This document shows, piece by piece, positions 1 through 9,271 of a DNA stretch of 64,000 nucleotides (within the stretch, counting starts at the first letter, position 1; each line of letters opens with the position of its first letter). Source of the stretch: JAHBNG01 sp039028975 (GTDB taxonomy: Bacteria > Chloroflexota > Anaerolineae > Caldilineales > Caldilineaceae); the NCBI GenBank assembly GCA_039028975.1, contig JBCCHB010000085.1:4228-68227 (forward strand), written 5' to 3'. The position numbers were made by a program, and so were the translations under genes. The notes below the pieces were generated by a model. That model was not told where the DNA came from and made no database searches. It saw nothing but the letters and a program-made list of their open reading frames with translations.

Positions 1-3000
1 GCAGGTAGCTGGCGCAAGTCGTCGCGCATGGTTGCGCCCTCCATGGCACCCTGCAAGATGACCTTGACCGGCACCGCTATGCTGCCTGCATCCAGATAGT
101 CCATGAGGCCGTTGCCATCGCTGTCGGGACAGGGGTAGCCGTTGGGGCATTCGGTCTTGTCATCGATGCCGTCGCCGTCTGAATCGCCGCGGCCAGCAAT
201 GGTGTCGCCAGAGTCATCGCCCACATCTGGGTCTAGGAAGTCGGGAATGCCATCATTGTCGGCGTCGTCCACTGCGCCTTCGCCTGGCTGGCCATCGTTG
301 GTGCCGTCATCGTCCGAGTCGGTGTCCATGTAGTTGGGCACGCCGTCACCATCGGTGTCGTCGCACACGTAGCCACCAGGACATTCAACCGCGTCGCTCA
401 GGCCATCGCCATCGCTGTCACCAGAGCCGGGGCCATCCGAGTCAGCGTCAAGATGGTCGGGAATACCGTCACCATCCGTATCGTTCCACGGCTGGCTCTC
501 CACGCCATCCTGCTCGCCGCCTGTACCGTCGTTGGCACCTTCGCCGTCAGCATTGTTGTCGTCGTAGTCTGGATTAGTGTCACCGTCCGTGTCGAGCGTA
601 TTTGACTCGAGGCGGTCGGGAATGCCGTCGGCGTCCATATCGTCCGTGCCTTCGGTCTGGTCATCGACGCCGTCGTTATCCGAATCAGCATCTAGGTAGT
701 CGGCCAGGCCGTCACCATCTGAATCGGGGCAGGGGAAGCCACCGGGACATTCGGTTTTGTCGTCGATGCCGTCGCCGTCTGAATCACCGCGACCAGCCAC
801 CGTATCGCCCGAATCATCGCCTACGTCGGGGTCAGCATAGTCGGGAATACCGTCGTTGTCAGCGTCGTCGATTGGTGATTCACCACCGGTGCCGTCATTG
901 GTGCCGTCGTTGTCGGAATCGGTATCCATGTAGTTGGGGATACCGTCATTGTCGGTGTCGAGACAGATGTAACCAGATGGACATTCGACCGCGTCGGGAA
1001 TACCGTCGCTATCCGAGTCACCAGAGCCAGGACCGTCTGAGTCTGCATCCAGGTGATCGGGAATGCCGTCACCATCGCCGTCGTTCCACGGACCCATCTC
1101 AACACCTGCTTCTTCACCGCCGGTACCGTCATCGGTTCCTTCACCATCGGCATTGGCGTCGTCATGATCGGGATTGCCGTCGCCATCGGTATCTAGGTCG
1201 TTGGATTCGAGGCGGTCGGGAATGCCGTCGCTATCGGTATCCTTCAAACCCTCGACATAATCGGGGATTTTGTCGCCATCCGAGTCGGTGTCCATGTAGT
1301 CGGGCTGGCCGTCACCGTCCGAATCGGGACAGGGCGCGCCGCCGGGACATTCGGTCTTGTCATCGAGACCGTCGCCGTCCGAGTCGCCGCGGCCGGGGAT
1401 GGTATCGCCCGAGTTGTCGCCCACATCTGGGTCGAGCACGTCGGGAATGCCATCGGTATCGGCATCGTCGGTATAGCCCTCGCCCGGCTGGCCATCGGTG
1501 GTACCGTCATTGTCGGAATCGGTATCCATGTAGTTGGGCACGCCGTCACCGTCGGTGTCCACACAGAGGTAACCGGTCGGGCATTCGACTGCGTCGGGAA
1601 TGCCGTCGTTGTCCGAATCACCAGAGCCGGGACCGTCAGTGTCTGCGTCCAGGTGATCGGGAATACCGTCGCCGTCTACATCTTTCCACGGCTGGGTCTC
1701 AACGCCATCCTGCTCGCCGCCGGTGCCGTCATTGCCTGCGCCATCACCGTCTGCATTCGGATCGTTGAAGTCTGGGTTGCCGTCGCCATCGGTATCGATA
1801 CCGTTGTGCTCCAGATTGTCGGGAATGCCGTCTGAATCGGTATCCTTACCGGCTTCGAGGCCATCGGGGATGCCGTCGCCGTCCGAGTCAGGATCCATGT
1901 AATCCATGATGCCGTCGCCGTCCGAGTCGGGACAGGGGTAGCCGTCTGGGCATTCGGTCTTGTCATCGATGCCGTCGCCGTCTGAGTCACCGCGGCCCGG
2001 GATGGTGTCGCCCGAGTCGTCACCGACGTCGGGGTCGAGGTAGTCGGGGATACCGTCGTTGTCGGCGTCATCGGTGGCACCTTCGCCCGCGTTCCCATCC
2101 GGCGTGCCGTCGCCATCAGAATCGGTATCCATGTAGTTGGGCGTGCCGTCGCCATCGGTATCGGCACAGACATAACCCGTTGGGCATTCGACCGCGTCTG
2201 GGATGCCGTCTGCGTCGGAATCGCCTGAACCTGGGCCGTCAACGTCCGCATCCAGATGGTCGGGAATGTTGTCGCCATCGGTGTCGTTCCACGGACCGCT
2301 TTCGACGCCCGCTTCTTCGCCGCCAGTGCCATCGGGTCCTGCGCCGTCGCCGTCCGCGTTGTTATCGTTATGATCGGGACTGCCATCGTCGTCGGTATCG
2401 AGATCGTTGGATTCGAGGCGGTCGGGAATGCCGTCGGCGTCGGTGTCCTTGACGCCCTCGAAGTAGTCGGCGATGCCGTCATCGTCCGAATCGGTGTCCA
2501 TGTAGTCGGGCATGCCGTCACCGTCCGAATCGGGACAGGGCGCGCCGCCAGGACATTCGGTCTTGTCATCGAGACCGTCGCCGTCCGAGTCACCACGACC
2601 GGGGATGGTGTCGCCCGAGTTGTCGCCCACATCTGGGTCGAGCACGTCGGGGATGCCATCGGTATCGGCATCGTCGGTATAGCCCTCGCCCGGCTGGCCA
2701 TCGGTGGTACCGTCATTGTCGGAATCGGTATCCATGTAGTTGGGTACGCCGTCACCGTCGGTATCGACACAGAGGTAACCGGTCGGGCATTCAACTGAGT
2801 CGGGAATGCCGTCGTTGTCCGAATCACCAGAGCCGGGACCGTCAGTGTCCGCATCGAGATGGTCGGGAATACCGTCGCCGTCCACATCTTTCCACGGCTG
2901 GGTCTCAACGCCATCCTGCTCGCCGCCGGTGCCGTCATTGCCTGCGCCATCGCCGTCTGCATTCGGATCGTCAAAGTCTGGGTTGCCGTCGCCATCGGTG

Positions 3001-6000
3001 TCGATGCCGTTGTGCTCCAGATTGTCGGGAATGCCATCACTATCGGTATCCTTACCGGCTTCTAGGCCATCGGGGATGCCGTCGCCGTCCGAGTCAGGAT
3101 CCATGTAATCCATGATGCCGTCGCCATCCGAGTCGGGACAGGGGTAGCCGTCTGGGCATTCGGTCTTGTCATCAATGCCGTCGCCGTCTGAGTCACCGCG
3201 GCCGGGGATGGTGTCGCCCGAGTCGTCACCCACGTCGGGGTCGAGGTAGTCGGGGATGCCGTCGTTGTCCGCGTCATCGGTGGCACCTTCACCCGCGTTC
3301 CCATCCGGCGTGCCGTCGCCGTCGGAATCGGTGTCCATATAGTTGGGGGTGCCGTCGCCGTCGGTATCCGCGCAAGCGTAGCCAGTGGGGCATTCAACCG
3401 CGTCGGGAATGCCATCGCTGTCCGAGTCGCCGGAGCCGTCGGGCGTGCTGGCCGCGTTGCTGCTATCAGCGTCGAGATGGTCGGGAATGCGGTCACCGTC
3501 CGCGTCGTTCCACGGACCGGTTTCAACGCCATCTTCTTCGCCGCCGGTGCCGTCGTTGGTGCCTTCGTCGTCGGCGTTGTTGTCGTTAAAGTCGGGACTG
3601 CCGTCGTCGTCGGTGTCCAGATCATTGGACTCTAAGCGATCAGGAATGCCATCGGTGTCCGTGTCCTTGATGCCCTCGAAGTAGTCGGCGATGCCGTCAT
3701 CGTCGGAATCGGTGTCCATATAGTCGGGCATGCCGTCGCCATCCGAATCGGGGCAAGGTGCGCCGCCGGGGCATTCGGTCTTGTCATCGAGACCGTCGCC
3801 ATCCGAGTCACCGCGGCCCGGGATCGTGTCGCCCGAATCATCGCCCACGTCGGGGTCAAGATAGTCGGGAATGCCGTCATTGTCGGCGTCGCCGGTGCCT
3901 TCGGTCTGGTCGGGCGTGCCGTCGCCGTCCGAATCGGTATCCATGTAATTGGGGATGCCGTCGCCATCGGTATCCACACAGATGTAGCCGGTGGGGCACT
4001 CAACACCATCGGGAATGCCGTCGCCGTCCGAGTCGCCCGCGCCCGCAATGGTTGTGGGGCTAGAGCCGTCACCGTTATCGCCGTCGAGATGATCGGGGAT
4101 GCCGTCAGAGTCGGTGTCGTTCCATGGACCAGTGAGGACGCCATCTTCTTCACCGCCGGTGCCGTCGTTGGCCCCTTCGTCGTCGGCGTTGTCATCGTCA
4201 AAGTCTGGGTTACCATCACCATCGGTGTCGATGATGTTGGACTCAAGGCGATCGGGAATGCCGTCCCCATCGGTGTCACCAATGGGATCTTCGACAATGT
4301 CGAGCAGGCCGTCGTTGTCGTCATCAGGGTCCACGTCGTCGGTTAAGCCGTCGCCATCGGAATCGGGAGACGGTGCAGGTGCACAGGCATAGAAAATCGA
4401 CATTGGAACGTTTTGTCTTGATATGGTCGGACTTTCATATTCCAAATCAATGAAACCATTTGCTCCTGAGTTAAAATAACCAATATCAATCGGATAAATG
4501 CCTACTCCAAGCATTATATCCCCGGACTGAAAAGCAGAACTTAATCCAGGATTCGTATAAATTACATCTGTACCATTGATCGTAATTTTGACTCTGTTGT
4601 CTACTGAAACCCAAAAGGTATAGGTGGCTGCTTCTGTGATTTCTATAAAGCCTGTAAATCGTAAAGAATATTTTCTATTTGGATTGATTCCTAGCGGAGT
4701 TACCACGCCACCCACGTAGTAGGTAGTTGTCGTTCCTGCAAAGCTTTGCACACCGTCAGGTCCATCTGCCAGAGTGCTAGGTATCAAATCTACATCTCCC
4801 GCCTCGTTCCCTGGGGCAGGAGACCATTCCCGAAAGGCTACATAGTTTAGTGTTCCAGTTCCAGTACTCGTAACTGGCAAGGTAATACTTCCAATAATAA
4901 ACGAGCAATTATCCACAGGGTCTGTACCGTCTGTAACTTCTTGACCATTTGTCACTCCGTCACCATCACAGTCAGATGATTGCCATGCCGCATCTGCATT
5001 ACCTACGACTTGATTAGTGCTATATGCACAAGCATTACCATCATTTGGATCAGTGGCATCTGGATCGCCGTCGCCATCTGAGTCTGGCGAGGCAGGTGCG
5101 GGCAGACCACCAAAGTTGGCGTCATCGGTATCGATCGCGTTGTCCACGCCGTCGCCGTCGGGGTCGCCTTCACTGCTCGTGTCCGAAGCGTCGACCGCGC
5201 CGTCGTCGTTGGTGTCGAGGGCCGCGTTGGGCGTGCTGTCGATATCTTGAGCACCGCTACCGTCATCAACCGGATCCATGTAGTCAGGCGAGTTGGGGTC
5301 GGAGCCAGCGTCCTTGTCAGGCAGGGCTGGGCTACTTGCGTCGCCAAAGTTGCCCTCATCGCCATCGACGGATGGCATGATGCCATCGCCGTCAGTTTCG
5401 GGCCCGTCGACCATGCCGTCATCGTTGGCATCGGTCCCGCCAGAGCCGCCTTCAACCAGGTCGGAGATAGTGTCGTTGTCTGAGTCGAGATCCAGGAAGT
5501 CGGGCTGGCCGTCGGTGTCGCTGTTGGGTGGGGTGAGGCCGCCACTTGCGCTACTTGGAACGCCATTGGCATCGACCGCGCCATCGGCTTGACCGTCGCC
5601 ATCAGCATCGGTGCCGCCCGCTTCGATGACGTCATTGATGCCGTCGTTGTCTGAGTCAAGGTCTAGTTTATTAGGGATGCCGTCGCTGTCCGTGTCCGCA
5701 GTAGAACAGCCGGCGATAAACAATCGCCAGGTATCGCTAAATATGCCATTATAGGGATCATTGATGACTATCCTTATTTTGGCCGTTTGAGCTAACGTTG
5801 CATCATCAAATCTAATTCTTGTTAAATCTGTATCTTGAACAGCACCAGCATTTTCAACCAAAACACTTGACGCATTGATGGTGATAGGGTTAGGGAGGTT
5901 CGCTGGCGTTGTGCCGTCTAATTCGTAGGAGAGAATGTCCCAATTCGCGGTTGATAACAGCGTACTAGCGCCATCCAGTGCAGTGATTGTGGCATTTGCA

Positions 6001-8672
6001 CTTTGATCAAGGTCTTGTAGATATAAATTAAAGACAGAGAAATCACCTGGGGTAATGTCTAAGTCAATCGTGTAGGTTTGCGGGCTAACGCCATCATTGG
6101 GTTCAACTCTTAATCCAGTATTTGGGGCGGTTAAGGACAACCCGTTGTCTACATTGGCGACACCCGTAAAATCGCTACTTGCATCTAAATAATTTACTTG
6201 GGTGCTGCCGCTATGTGTTATGACAACATCATCATCTGAAACGGTCATCGTAAAAGCGGTTGTTTCCAAATTGTCTTTTTGAGAAGCAGACCAATTCGGT
6301 ATGCCTGGATTTAGGCAAGACTCAGTTGTATCCAATATCCCATCATTATCATCATCTGCATCCGCGCTGTCGGGCACGCCATCGCCATCAGTGTCTGTAG
6401 CAGTCGTTGGTGTGGGCAGGCCACCAAAGTTGGCGTCATCGGTATCGATCACGTTGTCCACGCCATCGCCGTCGGGGTCGCCTTCACTGCCCGTGTCCGA
6501 GCCATCGACCGCACCATCGTCATTGGTATCAAGGGCGGCGTTGGGCGTACTGTCGATGTCTTGGGCACCGCCGTTGGAATCGTCAACAGGATCCATGTAG
6601 TCAGGCGAGTTGGGGTCGCTGCCGCTGTCCTTGTCGGGCAGGGCAGGGCTGGAGGCGTCGCCAAAGTTGCCTTCATCGCCATCGACGGAGGGCATGATGC
6701 CATCGCCATCGGTTTCAGGACCATCGACCATGCCGTCGTCGTTGGCATCGGTACCGCCGGAGCCACCTTCGATGAGGTCGGAGATGGTGTCGTTGTCCGA
6801 GTCCAGATCGAGGTAGTCAGGCTGACTGTCCGTGTCGCTGTTGGGTGGGGTGAAGCCGCCACTTGCGCTACTTGGAACGCCATTGGCATCGACTGCGCCA
6901 TCGGCTTGACCGTCGCCGTCCGCGTCGGTGCCGCCTGCTTCGATGACGTCGTTAATGCCGTCGTTGTCGGAGTCCAGGTCGAGGTGGTTGTCTATTCCAT
7001 CATTGTCGGTATCTATTAAACCTACACAACCAAAAAATGTGATTTGTTGGTGATCTGTTCCAACGCCAGGTATGCTTATGGAGCTTGTCGTTGCTGCGGC
7101 GAATGTTCCGTCTCCATTTCCTTTATAGAACCGCGTATTATTAACTACTTCGTTGATATGCAGTATATCACTTATCCCATCACCATCTACATCTCCTATA
7201 AATGTGTTTTGGGCATGATCCGTTCCAACGTCTTCTACGGTCATAGAGGTCGTGACTGCTGCGGCGAATGTTCCGTCTCCATTTCCTTTATAGAACCGTG
7301 TATTATTGACTACTTCGTTGATATGCAGTACATCACTTATCCCATCACCATCTACATCTTCTATAAATGTACTTTGTTGATGATCTGTTCCAACGTCTGC
7401 TACGGTCACAGAGGTCGTGACTGCTGCGGCGAATGTTCCGTTTCCATTCCCTTTATAAAATCTTGTGTTATTCGCTACCTCATTTATGTGCAACACATCA
7501 TTTATTCCATCACCATCTACATCATCAAAAAATGTACTTTGTTGATGATTTGTTCCAGCATCTTCTACGGTCACAGAGGTCGTGACTGCTGCGGCGAATG
7601 TTCCGTCTCCATTCCCTTTATAAAACCGTGTATTATTGACTACTTCGTTGATATGCAGTATATCACTTATCCCATCACCATCTGCATCTCCTATAAATGT
7701 ACTTTGGGCATGATCTGTTCCAACGTCTGCTACGGTCACAGAGGTCGTGACTGCTGCGGCAAATGTTCCGTCAGCATTGCCCTTATAAAATCTTGTGTTA
7801 TTCACTAACTCATTTATGTGCAACACATCATTTATTCCATCACCATCTACATCATCAAAAAATGTACTTTGTTGATGATTTGTTCCAACATCCGCAATCG
7901 ACATGTTCGTTGTCACCGTCGAGTTAAAGGTTCCATCTCCATTTCCTCCATACAATCTTGTATTGTTCGTCGCTTCGTTGATATGAAGTATACCCTTGGG
8001 TGACTCAACACCATCTAAGATACCATCGTTGTCGTCATCCAGATCGTCCACGTCAGGAATGCCGTCACCGTCGGTATCGGTTAGAGAACAGTCCGCCGAG
8101 TTGCTGCCGTAAGTACCGATGTAGGCGTTGGCGGTGCCGGCGTTGATCTCATTGAGCGCAATCTGGTTGCCGGGGTTGGTACCAGCCGAGTTGGGCAACG
8201 TGTTGAACGGGTCGCTGTCGTCCATCAACGAGACCGCGCCCAAACAGTTGCCACCGTTGGTAAAGCGGAAGGCGACGATCTCCTGGCCGCTTGTCCAGTT
8301 GTAGACGGTGGCATCGCCGCCAATGTTAAGGTTCCACGAGATGTAGTCGGCACTCGTGTCCTCGGTCGGCGCGGCCACGGTGGAGATGATGGACCAGGTG
8401 GGGCCACTCACGTCGCCCTCATAACTTGCACCCGGCGAAGGCGCGGGCTGGAACTGGTCTGCGCCGGTGCCGGTTGGCACTTTAATCGTTACCTGGGCGG
8501 TCAGCGTGCTCTTGTCGGTCGGCGTAAAGTCCGGCCGCATGGTGACTTCGTAGACACCCGCGTTATAGCGGATGCTAAATTCCACGCCGCTCTGGGCGTA
8601 GGCTGGGTCTATGTTGTGTGGCATCAGTAAAAGTGCCAGCAGTAGGCCGAGTACGATGGTAATTCGTTGCAT
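1..8672 (-). CDS. Giant secreted calcium-repeat protein (TSP3, VCBS, PA14-like), 3' end beyond window
   Basis: The reading frame is open for 2890 codons from an ATG at 8672 (AAGGAG six bases upstream) to base 1 without a stop. The N-terminus is a signal peptide ending near AYA-Q. In order: an N-terminal beta domain (about residues 25-200); six VCBS/FG-GAP repeats of 55 residues (about 220-550); two near-identical Asp-rich modules of about 200 residues (about 555-755 and 995-1190) separated by a beta-sandwich; a PA14-like domain (about 1265-1430); then about seven 200-residue supermodules of DxDxDG thrombospondin-3-type repeats to the edge. The last visible residues (KVILQGA...TMRDDLR) match the start of the C-terminal module of the protein at 9272-17134, so about 230 further residues are expected. 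Role inferred: Ca2+-stiffened surface stalk or adhesin. Listed short ORFs here are shadows; codon phase at both ends of the stretch agrees. Confidence 0.9.
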   Translation of the reverse strand, partial: MQRITIVLGLLLALLLMPHNIDPAYAQSGVEFSIRYNAGVYEVTMRPDFTPTDKSTLTAQVTIKVPTGTGADQFQPAPSPGASYEGDVSGPTWSIISTVAAPTEDTSADYISWNLNIGGDATVYNWTSGQEIVAFRFTNGGNCLGAVSLMDDSDPFNTLPNSAGTNPGNQIALNEINAGTANAYIGTYGSNSADCSLTDTDGDGIPDVDDLDDDNDGILDGVESPKGILHINEATNNTRLYGGNGDGTFNSTVTTNMSIADVGTNHQQSTFFDDVDGDGINDVLHINELVNNTRFYKGNADGTFAAAVTTSVTVADVGTDHAQSTFIGDADGDGISDILHINEVVNNTRFYKGNGDGTFAAAVTTSVTVEDAGTNHQQSTFFDDVDGDGINDVLHINEVANNTRFYKGNGNGTFAAAVTTSVTVADVGTDHQQSTFIEDVDGDGISDVLHINEVVNNTRFYKGNGDGTFAAAVTTSMTVEDVGTDHAQNTFIGDVDGDGISDILHINEVVNNTRFYKGNGDGTFAAATTSSISIPGVGTDHQQITFFGCVGLIDTDNDGIDNHLDLDSDNDGINDVIEAGGTDADGDGQADGAVDANGVPSSASGGFTPPNSDTDSQPDYLDLDSDNDTISDLIEGGSGGTDANDDGMVDGPETDGDGIMPSVDGDEGNFGDASSPALPDKDSGSDPNSPDYMDPVDDSNGGAQDIDSTPNAALDTNDDGAVDGSDTGSEGDPDGDGVDNVIDTDDANFGGLPTPTTATDTDGDGVPDSADADDDNDGILDTTESCLNPGIPNWSASQKDNLETTAFTMTVSDDDVVITHSGSTQVNYLDASSDFTGVANVDNGLSLTAPNTGLRVEPNDGVSPQTYTIDLDITPGDFSVFNLYLQDLDQSANATITALDGASTLLSTANWDILSYELDGTTPANLPNPITINASSVLVENAGAVQDTDLTRIRFDDATLAQTAKIRIVINDPYNGIFSDTWRLFIAGCSTADTDSDGIPNKLDLDSDNDGINDVIEAGGTDADGDGQADGAVDANGVPSSASGGLTPPNSDTDGQPDFLDLDSDNDTISDLVEGGSGGTDANDDGMVDGPETDGDGIMPSVDGDEGNFGDASSPALPDKDAGSDPNSPDYMDPVDDGSGAQDIDSTPNAALDTNDDGAVDASDTSSEGDPDGDGVDNAIDTDDANFGGLPAPASPDSDGDGDPDATDPNDGNACAYSTNQVVGNADAAWQSSDCDGDGVTNGQEVTDGTDPVDNCSFIIGSITLPVTSTGTGTLNYVAFREWSPAPGNEAGDVDLIPSTLADGPDGVQSFAGTTTTYYVGGVVTPLGINPNRKYSLRFTGFIEITEAATYTFWVSVDNRVKITINGTDVIYTNPGLSSAFQSGDIMLGVGIYPIDIGYFNSGANGFIDLEYESPTISRQNVPMSIFYACAPAPSPDSDGDGLTDDVDPDDDNDGLLDIVEDPIGDTDGDGIPDRLESNIIDTDGDGNPDFDDDNADDEGANDGTGGEEDGVLTGPWNDTDSDGIPDHLDGDNGDGSSPTTIAGAGDSDGDGIPDGVECPTGYICVDTDGDGIPNYMDTDSDGDGTPDQTEGTGDADNDGIPDYLDPDVGDDSGDTIPGRGDSDGDGLDDKTECPGGAPCPDSDGDGMPDYMDTDSDDDGIADYFEGIKDTDTDGIPDRLESNDLDTDDDGSPDFNDNNADDEGTNDGTGGEEDGVETGPWNDADGDRIPDHLDADSSNAASTPDGSGDSDSDGIPDAVECPTGYACADTDGDGTPNYMDTDSDGDGTPDGNAGEGATDDADNDGIPDYLDPDVGDDSGDTIPGRGDSDGDGIDDKTECPDGYPCPDSDGDGIMDYMDPDSDGDGIPDGLEAGKDTDSDGIPDNLEHNGIDTDGDGNPDFDDPNADGDGAGNDGTGGEQDGVETQPWKDVDGDGIPDHLDADTDGPGSGDSDNDGIPDSVECPTGYLCVDTDGDGVPNYMDTDSDNDGTTDGQPGEGYTDDADTDGIPDVLDPDVGDNSGDTIPGRGDSDGDGLDDKTECPGGAPCPDSDGDGMPDYMDTDSDDDGIADYFEGVKDTDADGIPDRLESNDLDTDDDGSPDHNDNNADGDGAGPDGTGGEEAGVESGPWNDTDGDNIPDHLDADVDGPGSGDSDADGIPDAVECPTGYVCADTDGDGTPNYMDTDSDGDGTPDGNAGEGATDDADNDGIPDYLDPDVGDDSGDTIPGRGDSDGDGIDDKTECPDGYPCPDSDGDGIMDYMDPDSDGDGIPDGLEAGKDTDSDGIPDNLEHNGIDTDGDGNPDFNDPNADGDGAGNDGTGGEQDGVETQPWKDVDGDGIPDHLDADTDGPGSGDSDNDGIPDAVECPTGYLCVDTDGDGVPNYMDTDSDNDGTTDGQPGEGYTDDADTDGIPDVLDPDVGDNSGDTIPGRGDSDGDGLDDKTECPGGAPCPDSDGDGQPDYMDTDSDGDKIPDYVEGLKDTDSDGIPDRLESNDLDTDGDGNPDHDDANADGEGTDDGTGGEEAGVEMGPWNDGDGDGIPDHLDADSDGPGSGDSDSDGIPDAVECPSGYICLDTDNDGIPNYMDTDSDNDGTNDGTGGESPIDDADNDGIPDYADPDVGDDSGDTVAGRGDSDGDGIDDKTECPGGFPCPDSDGDGLADYLDADSDNDGVDDQTEGTDDMDADGIPDRLESNTLDTDGDTNPDYDDNNADGEGANDGTGGEQDGVESQPWNDTDGDGIPDHLDADSDGPGSGDSDGDGLSDAVECPGGYVCDDTDGDGVPNYMDTDSDDDGTNDGQPGEGAVDDADNDGIPDFLDPDVGDDSGDTIAGRGDSDGDGIDDKTECPNGYPCPDSDGNGLMDYLDAGSIAVPVKVILQGAMEGATMRDDLRQLP
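100..4370 (-). repeat. Seven ~600-bp tandem supermodules coding for TSP3-type repeats
   Basis: The coding motif GRGDSDGDG recurs at about 181, 781, 1381, 1984, 2587, 3190 and 3805, giving a period of 600-615 bp (about 200 residues). Each unit contains PWND.DGDGIPDHLD, VECP.GY, PNYMDTDSD, GDDSGDT and DDKTECP segments with several DxDxDG calcium loops. The unit pairs at 1381/1984 and 2587/3190 are almost identical with a 1206-bp offset, which shows a recent higher-order duplication. Confidence 0.9.
5095..5690 (-). repeat. Asp-rich module copy 2 (pair with 6410-7000)
   Basis: This ~600-bp coding segment is nearly identical to 6410-7000 at an offset of 1315 bp. Both encode a run beginning NDVIEAGGTDADGDG and ending near DDANFGGLP. 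They lie inside the giant 1-8672 gene and are separated by a unique beta-sandwich-like domain. Confidence 0.85.
6410..7000 (-). repeat. Asp-rich module copy 1 (pair with 5095-5690)
   Basis: This is the upstream member of the duplicated Asp-rich module in the giant 1-8672 gene. It differs from the other copy by scattered synonymous and a few replacement changes, so the duplication is older than the 1206-bp event further downstream in the gene. Confidence 0.85.
7022..8010 (-). repeat. Six 165-bp VCBS/FG-GAP repeats
   Basis: A conserved coding segment recurs at 7087, 7249, 7414, 7579, 7744 and 7909, a 162-165-bp period (55 residues). The unit reads DVDGDGISDVLHINEV..NTRFYKGNGDGTF, the FG-GAP/VCBS beta-propeller signature with a DxDxDG calcium loop. 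The protein units are nearly identical while the DNA differs at scattered sites. Confidence 0.88.
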
Positions 8673-8696
8673 GAAAGACTCCTTGATGAAAATGGT

Positions 8697-8800
8697 GTGC
8701 CCTCTCCCCCAGCCCCTCTCCCAGTTTGGGAGAGGGGAGCTTCTGCTCCCTTCCCCCACTCGTGGGGGAAGGGCCGGGGATGGGGGCCTTCCGACTACCC
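8697..8800. repeat. 104-bp hairpin repeat, copy 1 (left flank of DUF559 gene)
   Basis: A GC-rich element contains two palindromes: CCCCTCTCCCA-gtt-TGGGAGAGGGG and CTTCCCCCACtcGTGGGGGAAG. It matches 9163-9266 in direct orientation at 99 of 104 positions. It contains the stop codon of the DUF559 gene and ends 25 bases before the start codon of the giant gene, leaving that gene only the repeat as upstream leader. Confidence 0.92.
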
Positions 8801-9151
8801 CCGACACGCATCCACGATGCGGTCGAGAGTTCCCTGAATGTCGTGAAAAACTTCTCTATTTGTAAAGCGCATGACGCGGTATCCTCTTGCTTCTAACCAG
8901 TCGGTGCGCTGCTGATCTTGCACTGCTCGGTCCTCGTGAATCCGGCCGTCAACCTCAATCACCAGTTGATGTTCAGCGCAGTAGAAATCGACAATAAACC
9001 GTTCGATGGGGTGTTGACGGCGAAACTTTAACCCGTGTACTTTACGCCCACGTAAGTGATGCCAAAGCCTGGTTTCGGCCGCGGTCTGCTCCTGACGCAA
9101 TTCACGTGCTCGCTGGCGTAGCGGACGTGGTCCGCGGATTGGTTTGTGCAT
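8795..9151 (-). CDS. DUF559 domain protein (VSR-like endonuclease fold)
   Basis: This 118-residue protein has the full DUF559 pattern: an N-terminal basic helix (RARELRQEQTAAETRLW), then FRRQHPI, IVDFYC and LVIEVDG. D55, E66 and D68 fit the PD-(D/E)XK nuclease core shared with very-short-patch repair endonucleases. The length is typical of the family, so it appears complete. The function of DUF559 proteins is not established; DNA cleavage or nicking is inferred from the fold. The gene sits between two giant surface-protein genes, its stop codon lies in one 104-bp repeat and its start is 11 bases from the other. This makes it look like cargo of, or the enzyme for, a small repeat-bounded mobile unit. 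Confidence 0.9.
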   Translation of the reverse strand: MHKPIRGPRPLRQRARELRQEQTAAETRLWHHLRGRKVHGLKFRRQHPIERFIVDFYCAEHQLVIEVDGRIHEDRAVQDQQRTDWLEARGYRVMRFTNREVFHDIQGTLDRIVDACRG

Positions 9152-9162
9152 GGTTTAGTTCC

Positions 9163-9266
9163 GTGCCCTCTCCCCCAGCCCCTCTCCCAAACTGGGAGAG
9201 GGGAGCTTGTGCTCCCTTCCCCCACTCGTGGGGGAAGGGCCGGGGATGGGGGCCTTCCAACTACCC
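9163..9266. repeat. 104-bp hairpin repeat, copy 2 (right flank of DUF559 gene)
   Basis: A direct copy of 8697-8800 with five differences. Three of these are the loop of the first palindrome, which reads aac here and gtt in copy 1, that is, the hairpin tip in reversed orientation. It begins five bases downstream of the stop codon of the 9272-17134 gene, so it could also act as a 3' hairpin for that transcript. Confidence 0.92.
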
Positions 9267-9271
9267 TCTAT

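Noticed and set aside
398..4324. Several 90-450-residue frames on both strands (for example 1676-3040 minus and 602-1768 plus)
   Set aside because: They are low-complexity shadows (runs of T, P, A, M or R, H) of the Asp-rich giant gene in other frames; the continuous frame from 8672 explains the region.
5003..8003. Frames such as 5003-5659 minus, 6561-7019 plus and 7044-7808 plus
   Set aside because: They are antisense or shifted readings of the same repeats; the 7044-7808 frame is the complement of the VCBS units and has no start site support.
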